DNA of 64,000 nt, from the NCBI RefSeq assembly GCF_004361815.1, contig NZ_SNWA01000001.1, positions 1,364,001-1,428,000 of the forward strand, written 5' to 3'. This DNA comes from Paraburkholderia sp. BL10I2N1. GTDB lineage: Bacteria > Pseudomonadota > Gammaproteobacteria > Burkholderiales > Burkholderiaceae. Below, one piece after another: positions 21,513 to 33,072 of this stretch (position 1 is its first letter; each line of letters opens with the position of its first letter). The notes beneath the pieces are model-generated. The model saw only the letters and a program-made list of their open reading frames with translations. It did not search any database and was not told where the DNA came from. Both the position numbers and the translations under genes were made by a program.

Positions 21513-21938
21513 TTAGCGCTGACCGCGCAGCTTGCGCAGACGCTGGATTGCAGCGAGTTGAGCCGTCGCGTAGGCGAGTTCCGCTTGTGCGGTCGCGTAC
21601 TCGAGGTTCGAACCCGTGTTCTGCAGCGCTTCTTCCGCACGCTTGCGAGCCGCTTCGGCCTTGGCTTCGTCGAGATCCTTTCCGCGGATCGCCGTGTCGG
21701 CCAGAACCGTCACCGCACCTGGTTGAACCTCGAGAATGCCGCCGGCAACGAACACAAACTCTTCTTCGCCGTTTTCAGCTTCGATGCGCACCGCACCCGG
21801 ACGAATCCGCGTGATGAGCGGCGTGTGGCCCGGCAGAATGCCAAGCTCGCCCGCTTCGCCCGGGAGCGCGACGAATTTCGCCTGGCCCGAAAAGATCTGC
21901 TCTTCCGCGCTGACGACGTCTACTTTAATGGTTGCCAT
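21513..21938 (-). CDS. atpC: ATP synthase F1 epsilon subunit
   Basis: 141 residues, the usual length. The N-terminal beta-barrel ([24 protein letters not shown] cannot be split further; key part [17 protein letters not shown]) and the C-terminal two-helix domain rich in Ala, Arg and Glu are typical. It is part of the rotating central stalk with gamma and restrains ATP hydrolysis. Last gene of the operon, followed by an intrinsic terminator. Confidence 0.97.
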   Translation of the reverse strand: MATIKVDVVSAEEQIFSGQAKFVALPGEAGELGILPGHTPLITRIRPGAVRIEAENGEEEFVFVAGGILEVQPGAVTVLADTAIRGKDLDEAKAEAARKRAEEALQNTGSNLEYATAQAELAYATAQLAAIQRLRKLRGQR

Positions 21939-22043
21939 ATCGACTCCTGGTTGAGCGTATTACGAGGGCGCCGGTTTTACGCAAAGCCACCGTTTGGGTA
22001 GCTTTCACATGCGGCGCGGCGCCCGCTTCATTACACCCGACCT

Positions 22044-23456
<1,413 letters not shown>

Positions 23457-23535
23457 TCAATTCTTCACTCGCGCAAGGGCGCAGTTTCGGTGGGCTCGCC
23501 TCGCGGCGCATGCCCGCATCGTCAGACCGTCACGG

Positions 23536-24426
23536 TCAGACTGCTGCGGCGCCACCGACGATTTCCGACAGTTCCTTCGTGATCGCGGCCTGGCGGCTCT
23601 TGTTGTATACGAGCTGCAGTTCGTTGATGACCGTCTTCGCGTTGTCCGAAGCGGCCTTCATCGCGACCATCCGTGCCGACTGCTCCGATGCCATGTTTTC
23701 CGCGACGGCCTGATAGACCAGCGCCTCGACATAACGCACGAGCAGCTCGTCCACCACTGCCTGCGCGTCCGGCTCGTAGATGTAGTCCCACGAAGACTTC
23801 GGCGTAGCGTCGTCACCGGCCTGATCCTTGCGCTCGAAGTCTTCTGCCGCCAGCGGCAGCAGCTGCTCGATCACCGGCTCCTGCTTCATCGTATTGATGA
23901 AGCGCGTGTACGCGAGGTACACCGCGGAAACCTTGCCTTCCGAGTACAGGTCGAGCTGCAACTTCACCGCACCGATCAGCCTTTCAAGGTGCGGCGTATC
24001 GCCCAGTTGAACGACACTCGACACTACGTTCGCGCGCAGACGGTTCAGAAAGCCGAGGCCCCTCGTCCCGATCGCCGTTGCTTCGATGCTCTTGCCAGCG
24101 GCTTCCAGCTCTTTGAACTTCTGGAGCGAAGCGCGCAGCACGTTCGTGTTCATGCCGCCGCACAGGCCCTTGTCGGTCGTGACAAGAATGATGCCCGCCG
24201 TCTTCGCGTCGTCGTTCGGCACCATGAACGGGTGACGATACTCCGGGTTCGCACGGCTCATGTGCGCAGCGATGTCGCGGACCTTATCGGCATACGGGCG
24301 AGCAGCGCGCATGCGCTCCTGAGCGCGACGCATCTTCGATGCGGCCACCATCTCCATCGCTTTCGTGATCTTGCGCGTGTTTTGCACGCTCTTGATCTTG
24401 CCGCGAATTTCCTTCATTCCAGCCAT
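23536..24426 (-). CDS. atpG: ATP synthase F1 gamma subunit
   Basis: 296 residues of the central rotor shaft. The N terminus [19 protein letters not shown] and C-terminal helix ending [15 protein letters not shown] are conserved landmarks of the long coiled-coil. Slightly longer than E. coli gamma (287), with an insertion of about seven residues (around [14 protein letters not shown]) usual in Burkholderiales. Confidence 0.97.
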   Translation of the reverse strand: MAGMKEIRGKIKSVQNTRKITKAMEMVAASKMRRAQERMRAARPYADKVRDIAAHMSRANPEYRHPFMVPNDDAKTAGIILVTTDKGLCGGMNTNVLRASLQKFKELEAAGKSIEATAIGTRGLGFLNRLRANVVSSVVQLGDTPHLERLIGAVKLQLDLYSEGKVSAVYLAYTRFINTMKQEPVIEQLLPLAAEDFERKDQAGDDATPKSSWDYIYEPDAQAVVDELLVRYVEALVYQAVAENMASEQSARMVAMKAASDNAKTVINELQLVYNKSRQAAITKELSEIVGGAAAV

Positions 24427-24516
24427 TGCTTGCTCCTTGATCGAAGCAGCGCGGGGCAGTTGCCTGCTGCCCGCGCCGCTTCAAGGTCCGTTTATGCCTT
24501 GCGGGTCACTCGCGGA

Positions 24517-26058
24517 TCAGTAAGCGCCGGACTTCTTGAAGTCCTTGAGGGCAGTATGCAGCAGCCCCTCGTCGTCCTTCGACAAGTCCTTGTTATCTTC
24601 GATGCGCTTGATCAGGTCAGCGTGCTTCGACTTCAGGAATTCGCGCATGCCCTTCTCGAACGGCAGCACCTGCGCGACTTCGAGATCGTCGAGGTAGCCG
24701 TTGTTCGCTGCGAACAGCGACACCGCCAGTTCCCACACCTGCAGCGGTTGATACTGCGGCTGCTTGAGCAGTTCCGTCACGCGGCGGCCGCGCTCGAGCT
24801 GCTTGCGGGTGGCTTCGTCGAGGTCCGAGGCAAACTGCGCGAATGCGGCCAGTTCACGGTACTGCGCAAGGTCGGTACGGATACCGCCCGACAGCTTCTT
24901 CACGACCTTCGTCTGAGCCGCACCGCCAACGCGCGAGACCGACACACCAGCATTAATCGCCGGGCGGATACCTGCGTTGAAAAGGTCGGTTTCGAGGAAG
25001 ATCTGGCCGTCGGTAATCGAGATCACGTTCGTCGGCACGAATGCCGTCACGTCGCCTGCCTGCGTTTCGATGACCGGCAGTGCCGTCAACGAACCGCTCT
25101 TGCCCTTGACTTCGCCGTTCGTGAACTTCTCGACGTACTCTTCCGACACGCGAGCCGCGCGCTCCAGCAGACGCGAGTGCAGATAGAACACGTCACCCGG
25201 ATACGCTTCGCGGCCCGGCGGGCGGCGCAGCAGCAGCGAGATCTGACGGTACGCCCAGGCTTGCTTGGTCAAGTCGTCGTAAATGATCAGCGCGTCCTGG
25301 CCACGATCGCGGAAGTATTCGCCCATCGTGCAGCCCGCATACGGTGCAAGGTATTGCGTCGCAGCCGATTCCGATGCCGAAGCCGAGACAACGATCGTGT
25401 AGGCCAACGCGCCGGTTTCTTCGAGCTTGCGCACCACGTTCATGATCGACGAAGCCTTCTGGCCGATCGCGACGTAGATACAGATCAGGTCCTTGCCCTT
25501 CTGGTTGATGATCGTGTCGACAGCCACTGCGGTCTTGCCGCACTGACGGTCGCCGATGATCAGCTCACGCTGGCCACGACCGATCGGCACCATGGCGTCG
25601 ATCGACTTCAGACCGGTTTGCACCGGCTGCGACACCGACTTACGCCAGATCACGCCCGGAGCAATCTTTTCGATTGCGTCGGTCATCTTCGCGTTGATCG
25701 GGCCCTTACCGTCGATCGGGTTGCCGAGCGCGTCGACCACGCGGCCGACCAGTTCCGGGCCCACCGGGACTTCGAGAATGCGGCCCGTCGTCTTGACGAT
25801 GTCGCCTTCCGAAATGTGTTCGTATTCACCCAGAATCACGGCGCCGACCGAGTCGCGCTCGAGGTTCAGCGCGAGACCGAAGGTATTGCCCGGGAATTCG
25901 AGCATTTCGCCTTGCATTGCTTCCGACAGGCCGTGGATACGCACGATACCGTCGGTCACGGAGATCACGGTGCCCTGGTTGCGAACGTCTGCGCTCGCTT
26001 CAAGGCCCTGGATCCGGCTCTTGATCAGCTCGCTGATCTCAGAGGGATTGAGTTGCAT
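24517..26058 (-). CDS. atpA: ATP synthase F1 alpha subunit
   Basis: 513 residues. Walker [16 protein letters not shown] (about residue 170) and the signature [17 protein letters not shown] are intact. It forms the non-catalytic nucleotide sites of the alpha3beta3 hexamer. Standard operon position between atpH and atpG. Confidence 0.98.
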   Translation of the reverse strand: MQLNPSEISELIKSRIQGLEASADVRNQGTVISVTDGIVRIHGLSEAMQGEMLEFPGNTFGLALNLERDSVGAVILGEYEHISEGDIVKTTGRILEVPVGPELVGRVVDALGNPIDGKGPINAKMTDAIEKIAPGVIWRKSVSQPVQTGLKSIDAMVPIGRGQRELIIGDRQCGKTAVAVDTIINQKGKDLICIYVAIGQKASSIMNVVRKLEETGALAYTIVVSASASESAATQYLAPYAGCTMGEYFRDRGQDALIIYDDLTKQAWAYRQISLLLRRPPGREAYPGDVFYLHSRLLERAARVSEEYVEKFTNGEVKGKSGSLTALPVIETQAGDVTAFVPTNVISITDGQIFLETDLFNAGIRPAINAGVSVSRVGGAAQTKVVKKLSGGIRTDLAQYRELAAFAQFASDLDEATRKQLERGRRVTELLKQPQYQPLQVWELAVSLFAANNGYLDDLEVAQVLPFEKGMREFLKSKHADLIKRIEDNKDLSKDDEGLLHTALKDFKKSGAY

Positions 26059-26107
26059 TATTCGCTCCTGATAGTCAATTCTGTTGCGTGCCAGCCGCGT
26101 AAGCGCT

Positions 26108-26647
26108 TCAGGCGGTCAAAGCCGTCTGCATGCTGGCGAGCCGCGCGCGGACCGAGGTATCGAGCACTTCGTCACCGACCGTCACGCGAACGCCGCCGAT
26201 CAACGACGGGTCGACTTCAACCGTCGGCTTCAGTTTGCGCTTGAATCTGCGTTCGAGACTTGCGACGAGGTCGTTCAACTGCGCGCCTTCGAGCGGGAAT
26301 GCGCTGACGACCAGCACATCGGCCGCCCCTTCGCGGGCATTTTTCAACTCTTCGAACTGCGTGGCGATTCCCGGCAGCAGTTGCAGACGATGATTGTCGA
26401 CCAGCATCTGCACGAAATTCTTCGCCTGCGTGTTTTCCTTCAGCGGCGACTTCACCGCGGAGAGCAGCAGATCGCTGACCTGCGCGCGGCTCACTTTCGG
26501 GCTCGTGGCGACCGACAGCACTTCGGGCAGACGCGCAACCTGTGCCAGCTCCTGCACGAGCGTGGACCAGGCGGCGATGTCACCAGCTTCGGCCACGCCA
26601 AACAGCGCTTCTGCGTACGGACGGGCGATGGTTGCAAGTTCGGCCAT
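26108..26647 (-). CDS. atpH: ATP synthase F1 delta subunit
   Basis: 179 residues, usual length. Delta attaches F1 to the peripheral stalk. The N-terminal helical domain begins [16 protein letters not shown]; the C-terminal domain contains the signature region [21 protein letters not shown]. Two bases separate it from atpF, consistent with coupled expression. Confidence 0.96.
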   Translation of the reverse strand: MAELATIARPYAEALFGVAEAGDIAAWSTLVQELAQVARLPEVLSVATSPKVSRAQVSDLLLSAVKSPLKENTQAKNFVQMLVDNHRLQLLPGIATQFEELKNAREGAADVLVVSAFPLEGAQLNDLVASLERRFKRKLKPTVEVDPSLIGGVRVTVGDEVLDTSVRARLASMQTALTA

Positions 26648-26649
26648 GA

Positions 26650-27120
26650 TCAGAGCTCAGCTTTCAGTTGATTCAGCAGGTCAGCGTGAGCTGCCTGGTC
26701 GACTTCGCGCTTCAGGATCTGCTCGGCGCCCTTCACAGCGAGTGCGGCCACTTCGCCGCGCAGCGCTTCACGCGCCTTCACGACTTGCTGCTCGGCGTCG
26801 GCCTTGGCCTGAGCAACGATGCGGGCTGCTTCGGCTTGTGCCTGGGCCTTGATTTCACCAGCTACTGATACTGCGCGCTTTTCGGCTTCAGCGATACGTT
26901 GCTGACCATCGTTGCGAGCCTGTGCCAGTTCCTGGTCGACGCGCTTGTGAGCAGCTTCGAGTTCCGCCTTGCCCTTTTCAGCGGCCGACAGACCGTCGGC
27001 GATCTTCTTCGAGCGCTCGTCGATGGCGTTGATCAGCGGCGGCCACACGAACTTCATCGTGAACCACGCGAGGATCAGGAACACGACCATTTGCGCAAAC
27101 AGGGTTGCGTTGAGATTCAC
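26650..27120 (-). CDS. atpF: ATP synthase Fo b subunit
   Basis: 156 residues: one N-terminal membrane helix ([20 protein letters not shown]) and then a long charged Ala-, Glu-, Lys- and Gln-rich coiled coil that dimerises as the peripheral stator. Length equals E. coli b. Confidence 0.97.
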   Translation of the reverse strand: MNLNATLFAQMVVFLILAWFTMKFVWPPLINAIDERSKKIADGLSAAEKGKAELEAAHKRVDQELAQARNDGQQRIAEAEKRAVSVAGEIKAQAQAEAARIVAQAKADAEQQVVKAREALRGEVAALAVKGAEQILKREVDQAAHADLLNQLKAEL

Positions 27121-27258
27121 GGTGTTTCCTTAAACGTTGCGATATCGGAAATCGAAACGGTAAGGCGCTCATCGATTCTGTCGTCGATCAGCGCCCGAGT
27201 ACCCGTTCCGCCCTGCGCCCTTATCCGTTATAGGTCAGGCGCAAACTTCCGAGGAACC

Positions 27259-27564
<306 letters not shown>

Positions 27565-27614
27565 TTAATGGAAAACTAAAAACTAAAAACGAGTCTTCTG
27601 GTCGACACACCACG

Positions 27615-28466
27615 TTAGTGGGTGTCGTGCGCCTGACCGATGTACACCAGGGTCAGCATCATGAAAATGAACGCTTGCAGCAGGACGATCAGAATGTGGA
27701 AGATCGCCCAGACCGTACCCGCGATCACGTGACCGATGAAGCCGAGGACTGTAAGGTCCGCGCCGAAACCCCACATGCTGCCAAGCAGGGCAATCAGCAG
27801 GAACAGAAGTTCGCCGGCGTACATGTTGCCGAACAGCCGCATACCGAGCGAAACCGTTTTCGCGACGAACTCGATGATGTTCAGTGCGAGGTTCGGAATC
27901 CACAGCAGCGGATGCGCACCGAACGGCGCGGACAGCAGTTCATGCACGAAGCCGCCGGCGCCTTTGATCTTGAAGTTGTAGTAAATCATCAGCGCGAACA
28001 CGCCGAGCGCGATGCCGAGCGTGCCGTTGAGGTCGGCGGTCGGCACGATGCGATGATGCGGAATGGCTTCGGAGAGACCCAGCCAGCCGATGACCCGACC
28101 CGGCAGGTCGACGGGGATGAAGTCGAGGGAGTTCATCAGCGCGACCCAGACGAACACGGTCAGCGCGAGGGGAGCGATGAATACACGGCTACCGTGGATC
28201 ATCGACTTCGATTGATCTTCGACCATCTCGACCAGCATTTCGACTGCGCACTGGAAGCGGCCCGGCACGCCGGAAGTCGCCTTGCGGGCAGCGAGATGCA
28301 GAATCAGGATGGTGGCCAGACCGCAAACGATCGACCAGAAAAGGGTATCCAGATTCCACACGTGAATGTCGAAAATCGACGTCTGGTGTGCAGTGGAAAA
28401 ATTCTGCAAGTGGTGCGCGATGTACTCGGACGGATCCAGAGCGCGCGTGCCTTCGCTAGCTGCCAT
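27615..28466 (-). CDS. atpB: ATP synthase Fo a subunit
   Basis: 283 residues with five or six membrane helices that form the proton half-channels against the c ring. The essential Arg is in [16 protein letters not shown]. The start is taken at ATG 28466 ([15 protein letters not shown]), which has GGGTGG upstream, rather than at 28544. Confidence 0.97.
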   Translation of the reverse strand: MAASEGTRALDPSEYIAHHLQNFSTAHQTSIFDIHVWNLDTLFWSIVCGLATILILHLAARKATSGVPGRFQCAVEMLVEMVEDQSKSMIHGSRVFIAPLALTVFVWVALMNSLDFIPVDLPGRVIGWLGLSEAIPHHRIVPTADLNGTLGIALGVFALMIYYNFKIKGAGGFVHELLSAPFGAHPLLWIPNLALNIIEFVAKTVSLGMRLFGNMYAGELLFLLIALLGSMWGFGADLTVLGFIGHVIAGTVWAIFHILIVLLQAFIFMMLTLVYIGQAHDTH

Positions 28467-28610
28467 ATCGTTAATGCCACCCAAATTGTCGAAAATCGTC
28501 TCTGGCCATTCCCGCCGCAATACAGCATTGCGGGAACACGCCAACGCGGATCGTGTCGAATCCGCGCGTCTGATACTGACGCCGTGCGTCAGCCTCTATT
28601 CTTTTCTACT

Positions 28611-29156
28611 TCACCGCCAGGCCAGCGCGATCCAGTACGTCTTCAGCGCGATGAGGTAGGTCACGAGCAGCGGCACCCAGCGTACGTCGTGATACCAGAA
28701 AGCGATGGCAACAAACATCGCGATCGTGGCTCCCATCTTGAGCGCTTCGCCGATCATCCAGCTCATCACTGTTTCGGCGCCACTCAGCGTTCTCAGACGT
28801 GCCGCGAACATCGCACCCGGCACCCAGCAGATCGCCCCTCCCAGGAATGCGGACAGCGCAGCATCACCCGGCGGCTTGTAGAACAGCCACCACAACAGCG
28901 TCGCACCCAGGGACAAAACCATTTGCGCTGCCACGACCCGGAAAGGTGTAACGCGCGATGGACGACTCACGTTCGGACCAAACAGCTTTTCTGCTTCGGC
29001 CCGCGTGAGCGGAACGATATTGTTATCTTGCTGCTCGACATCCCCCGCATCGTCCTGCATTGCGTGCTGACCGGCGGACGCATCTGAAACGGAGCGTGCT
29101 GCGCGGTGTTCGTCGTGCCCTTCGTCCGGCGTCTTATTCGACGATTGAGCCACCAT
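28611..29156 (-). CDS. atpI: ATP synthase subunit I
   Basis: 181-residue first gene of the operon. About 70 polar residues at the N terminus are followed by four hydrophobic segments (FRVVAAQMVLSLGATLLWWLFY and three more). AtpI proteins assist c-ring assembly and are not part of the mature enzyme. The polar N-terminal extension is longer than in E. coli AtpI (about 126 residues in all); a later start is possible but no better start codon context is seen. Confidence 0.88.
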   Translation of the reverse strand: MVAQSSNKTPDEGHDEHRAARSVSDASAGQHAMQDDAGDVEQQDNNIVPLTRAEAEKLFGPNVSRPSRVTPFRVVAAQMVLSLGATLLWWLFYKPPGDAALSAFLGGAICWVPGAMFAARLRTLSGAETVMSWMIGEALKMGATIAMFVAIAFWYHDVRWVPLLVTYLIALKTYWIALAWR

Positions 29157-29235
29157 CGCAGTGTTCCGCAGAGTCCTGTTCAGCCCGCGAGCTTACGCAG
29201 CGTTTACGGGGTTGCCTAGCAAATAAATCCGGGCG

Positions 29236-29264
29236 ATTGTAAGCGATAGTTGCAGGCAATTCAA
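29236..29264 (-). promoter_or_regulatory. Sigma70 promoter of the atp operon
   Basis: On the minus strand TTGAAT (29264-29259), 17-base spacer and TACAAT (29241-29236), predicting a start near 29229, about 73 bases before the atpI ATG. Confidence 0.7.
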
Positions 29265-29436
29265 GACTTTAAGTCGACCAATAACCCTCGTGAAACGAGC
29301 CTTCATGATGCGAAAAGTGGTCGTCTACGGCAGTAGACACTGGAACTGTAAGGCAGTCGCGGCAAGGCGAAATTGGCTTGCTTGAGTCATGTCTTGCGGG
29401 GTCTTTTGCGACGTCGTCAGACGCTGTTCTCGCGTG

Positions 29437-30465
29437 TCATAAATGCAACAGAAGCCAGCCGCCGACGATGCCGCTCGCGATCCAGAATGGCATCGAAAAC
29501 AGATGGAATTGCAGCCACATGCCATGCTCTTTTGAAAGCCGCACGGCGATCAGATTGGCGAGCGAACCAATGGCAATACCGAAACCACCGACGCTCACAC
29601 CGAACGCGAGCGCGCGCCAGTCTTTTGTGAACTCGGCGAGCATGATCGCTGCGGGAACGTTGCTGATGCCCTGAGACAGAATCGCACCGGCGGCATACGC
29701 GCGCAGCGGCGTCTGGAGCCCGAACTGTCCGATCACTTCATGCACCCAGGGCAGTGCGGCGACACTGCGCAGTACGATGAACATGAATACGAAGATCATC
29801 AGCAGCAGCCAGTCGATTTTCAGCACGATCTTGTTACGCCATAGCAGAAAACCGATTCCGACGCCGGCGACTCCGGCGCCGGCGTGATGCGCATCGGCGA
29901 GCAGCACAAAAGCGACGAACAGCAGCGCGGCGACGCCGACAAGCGGCCGGTCGACCGGATGCGGCTCCACATCTTTCGACAGATCGAGCGGGTTCGCCCG
30001 AAACGCCGCAGCCGTCAGCAGATAAAGCATCACCATCAGCGCGGCGCAAAGCGGCCCAAGCGCCCACACAAAGCGGATGAACGACACCCCGCTTGTTTGC
30101 CACAGGAACAGATTCTGCGGGTTGCCAAGAGGCGTCAGGATCGAGCCGGCGTTCACCGCGAATGCGATAAAAATGACGAGGCGCCGAATCGGCAACGGTG
30201 TCAGCTTGTGCAGCGAAAGCGCAAGCGGCACGACGACGAATAACGCAACGTCATTGGTCAGCAGCGTCGACAAGGTCGCCGCAAGGCCGATCATCAGATA
30301 GGCCAGTCCTCGTTCGGAGTGAATGCGATGCACGACACGATGCGCCATCCACATCAGGAATCCTGAAGATTCGACGGCCCTCGTCAATATCAGGAGTCCT
30401 GTCAGTGTCAAGACTGTCTGCCAGTCGACCAGCGCCGGCAGCGTGGTCCACGCGGATGCAGGCAT
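29437..30465 (-). CDS. Anion permease (ArsB/CitT-like), N-terminal segment displaced by a frameshift
   Basis: 342 residues with about nine hydrophobic segments and the landmark ALSTLLTNDVALFVVVPLAL plus NAGSILTPLGNPQNLF, typical of ion-transporter superfamily anion permeases. Ligand unknown. The first membrane helix expected at the N terminus is not in this frame. It is visible just upstream, as LLAFAAKEPVLSVLVAALIALQ in the minus-strand frame running from about 30585 to 30468, possibly from a GTG near 30582. One extra base near 30463-30475 would join the two. As it stands, an ATG at 30465 would make a protein lacking about 40 residues, or this is a damaged gene. Ends 280 bases before atpI's start. 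Confidence 0.7.
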   Translation of the reverse strand: MPASAWTTLPALVDWQTVLTLTGLLILTRAVESSGFLMWMAHRVVHRIHSERGLAYLMIGLAATLSTLLTNDVALFVVVPLALSLHKLTPLPIRRLVIFIAFAVNAGSILTPLGNPQNLFLWQTSGVSFIRFVWALGPLCAALMVMLYLLTAAAFRANPLDLSKDVEPHPVDRPLVGVAALLFVAFVLLADAHHAGAGVAGVGIGFLLWRNKIVLKIDWLLLMIFVFMFIVLRSVAALPWVHEVIGQFGLQTPLRAYAAGAILSQGISNVPAAIMLAEFTKDWRALAFGVSVGGFGIAIGSLANLIAVRLSKEHGMWLQFHLFSMPFWIASGIVGGWLLLHL

Positions 30466-30593
30466 TGTAGTGCGATCAGCGCAGCGACGAGCACGGACAA
30501 CACCGGCTCTTTTGCGGCGAAAGCAAGCAGCCCGCGGAAGACTTTTCCAGGCGCCTTGGACGTGCGCTCCGCTACCGGCACGATTGCGGGCGT

Positions 30594-31481
30594 TCAGGCA
30601 GTTGCGTTGCCGCGAAGACGCACGAGGATGCCTTCGAGCGCATCGAGGTCACCGAAGTCGACGAGCACCTGCCCTCGTCCACGCCGGCCCAGCTTGATCT
30701 TCACTGTGGCGGCGAGGAGATCGGAGAGTTCCTCCTCCAGACGCCGCGTGTCACGACCGCCATCATTGCTCGCGCGCGCCTTCACGGCGGGCGCAGCCTT
30801 CGTCGTCGTGGTCACCAGCTTTTCGGTCTCACGCACCGACATCCTCTTGTTAACAACCTGATTCGCGAGCGTGATCTGCGTCGCGCCGTCGACGGCGAGC
30901 AGTGCGCGAGCGTGCCCCATGTCGAGATCGCCGGCCAGCAGCATGGTCTGCACAGGCGCCGCGAGATTCAGCAGGCGCAGCAGGTTCGACACCGCGCTAC
31001 GCGAACGACCCACCGACTCCGCCGCCTGCTCATGCGTGAAATGGAATTCGTCGAGCAGACGCTGGATGCCCTGCGCTTCTTCCAGCGGATTCAGATCCTC
31101 GCGCTGGATGTTCTCGATAAGCGCCATGGCCGCGGCGACCTGGTCGGGCACCTCCTTCACCAGCACCGGCACTTCGTCGAGTCCGGCGAGACGTGCAGCG
31201 CGGAACCGACGCTCGCCGGCGATGATTTCGTACATGTCCGCCGATACCGGCCGCACGAGGATCGGTTGCATCAGCCCCTGCGCGCGAATGCTCGCGGCCA
31301 GTTCCTGCAATGCGCCTTCATCCATCCGCATACGCGGCTGATACTTTCCGGCCTGCAATTTGTCGAGAGGTAACACGTTGGGGGCGCCGTTGATCTTCAC
31401 CGCTTCGGTGATATCCGCGCTTCCGCCCAGCAATGCCTCGAGCCCCCGGCCTAGTCCCTTCTTTCTAGCCACTGCGTTCAT
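30594..31481 (-). CDS. parB: Chromosome-partitioning CTPase ParB
   Basis: 295 residues. The N-terminal CTP-binding domain has GERRFRAARLAG (box II), the helix-turn-helix is around TREQAAESVGRSRSAVSNLLRLL as read here (FTHEQAAESVGRSRSAV), and the basic C-terminal dimer domain follows. It binds the two parS sites in this window and loads the segregation complex. I chose ATG 31481 (MNAVARKKGLGRGLEALL), with GAGGA upstream, instead of an in-frame ATG at 31523. Confidence 0.96.
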   Translation of the reverse strand: MNAVARKKGLGRGLEALLGGSADITEAVKINGAPNVLPLDKLQAGKYQPRMRMDEGALQELAASIRAQGLMQPILVRPVSADMYEIIAGERRFRAARLAGLDEVPVLVKEVPDQVAAAMALIENIQREDLNPLEEAQGIQRLLDEFHFTHEQAAESVGRSRSAVSNLLRLLNLAAPVQTMLLAGDLDMGHARALLAVDGATQITLANQVVNKRMSVRETEKLVTTTTKAAPAVKARASNDGGRDTRRLEEELSDLLAATVKIKLGRRGRGQVLVDFGDLDALEGILVRLRGNATA

Positions 31482-31556
31482 CGTGCTTCCTCGATCCGCC
31501 TTGAGTGCTGCCTTGTTCGCCACCTTGTTTCCCCACTCTACGTCCCTGTTCGCACG

Positions 31557-32327
31557 CTACAGCGCCCGCACCCGCTCGATCATTTCCGCACCAAACTGAA
31601 CGTACGCCTGAGCGCCCCGCGACGCCCTGTCGAATACCACCCCCGGCAAGCCGTAGCTTGGCGCTTCCGCAAGGCGCACGTTGCGCGGGATCACGACATC
31701 AAACACCTTGTCACCAAAATGCTCTTTCAACTGGTCGGAGACCTGCTGCTGCAATGTGATGCGCGGATCGAACATCACGCGCAGCAAGCCAATCACCTTC
31801 AAATCGCGGTTCAGGTTCGCGTGCACCTGCTTGATCGTGTTGACGAGATCCGAGAGGCCTTCGAGCGCGAAGTACTCGCACTGCATCGGGATCACCACGC
31901 CATGGGCGGCGCACAGGCCGTTGAGCGTCAAAAGGGATAGCGCCGGAGGGCAGTCAATCAGCACAAAGTCGTAGTCACCGGCGACCAGCGCGAGTGCGTC
32001 TTTCAACTGGCGCTCGCGATTCTCAACGGTGACCAACTCTACTTCTGCGCCGGCAAGTTCGCGATTGGCCGGCAATACATCATACGAAACACCTTCGGGC
32101 TTCACGCGTGCATCCGCAACCGTGACGCCGTCCACCAGCACCTCATACACCGTGTTCTCGCATGCGGCCTTGTCGATGCCGCTGCCCATGGTGGCATTGC
32201 CCTGCGGATCCAGATCGATGAGCAGGACCCGCTGTCCCTGTGATACGAGGCTCGCGGCGAGATTGACTGCTGTCGTCGTCTTACCGACGCCGCCCTTCTG
32301 GTTCGCAACACAGAAGATCTTTGCCAT
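31557..32327 (-). CDS. parA: Chromosome-partitioning ATPase ParA
   Basis: 256-residue Walker-type ATPase that pulls ParB-parS complexes apart along the nucleoid. The deviant Walker A is KGGVGKTTTAVNLA at the N terminus and Walker B is DFVLIDCPPAL. There is no N-terminal helix-turn-helix, as expected for chromosomal (type Ib-like, Soj) ParA. It sits 75 bases before parB and 55 bases after rsmG, in the usual order. Confidence 0.97.
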   Translation of the reverse strand: MAKIFCVANQKGGVGKTTTAVNLAASLVSQGQRVLLIDLDPQGNATMGSGIDKAACENTVYEVLVDGVTVADARVKPEGVSYDVLPANRELAGAEVELVTVENRERQLKDALALVAGDYDFVLIDCPPALSLLTLNGLCAAHGVVIPMQCEYFALEGLSDLVNTIKQVHANLNRDLKVIGLLRVMFDPRITLQQQVSDQLKEHFGDKVFDVVIPRNVRLAEAPSYGLPGVVFDRASRGAQAYVQFGAEMIERVRAL

Positions 32328-32382
32328 CGTTGGTGTGTCCCTTTTGCCGCTTTGAGTGATTGGAATGACGGTGTTGCTTCAG

Positions 32383-33072
32383 TCAGACGCCCAGCGTTAC
32401 TTCGACGAGGTGCCGCTCTGCATCGAGCGACGGTACTTTGAGCCGGATAACCTGATTCACGTGCGCGCCGGCTGGTAGCCGCTCTATCTCGCCGTCAGGA
32501 CGTACACCCTTCATCGCCCAGATTGCGCCCTGCTCTGCGACGAGATGACGGGCCAGTGTAACGAAATCTGAGAGATCTGCGAACGCGCGCGACACGATTA
32601 CACCGAATTTAGCCGGCACCTCGACCCCGGGCTTCAATGTTTCGACCCGTCCGGTCACGACCGACAGATTCGCGAGACCCAACTCGGCCTTGGCCTGGGA
32701 CTGAAAGGCCGTCTTCTTATGAACGATGTCGTTCAGCGTGACGGTCCAGTCCGGCAGCACGATGGCGAGAACGATACCAGGCAATCCACCACCCGAGCCC
32801 ACATCGAGCACCGACGAACGACCACGCCCGGCAAGGTGCGGCACGATCGAGAGGGAATCGAGAATGTGCTGGATCAGCATCTGCCGGGGATCACGGATCG
32901 CCGTCAGGTTGTACACCGCGTTCCATTTGGCGAGCAACGCGACATAGTCGAGCAGCTTTTCTTGCTGCTCGATGGCCAGATCGAGGTCGAGTTCGCGTGC
33001 GCCCTCAGCCAGCAGTGCGGCCAAAGACTCACGGGTGTCATTCCCGCCGAAGCTTCTTTGCCTTGCGGTCAT
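32383..33072 (-). CDS. rsmG: 16S rRNA (guanine-N7)-methyltransferase
   Basis: 229-residue class-I SAM methyltransferase (GidB) that makes m7G527 in 16S rRNA. The SAM motif is [25 protein letters not shown]-like region appears as [15 protein letters not shown]. Its ATG overlaps the mnmG stop as ATGA (33069-33072), indicating translational coupling. Confidence 0.96.
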   Translation of the reverse strand: MTARQRSFGGNDTRESLAALLAEGARELDLDLAIEQQEKLLDYVALLAKWNAVYNLTAIRDPRQMLIQHILDSLSIVPHLAGRGRSSVLDVGSGGGLPGIVLAIVLPDWTVTLNDIVHKKTAFQSQAKAELGLANLSVVTGRVETLKPGVEVPAKFGVIVSRAFADLSDFVTLARHLVAEQGAIWAMKGVRPDGEIERLPAGAHVNQVIRLKVPSLDAERHLVEVTLGV

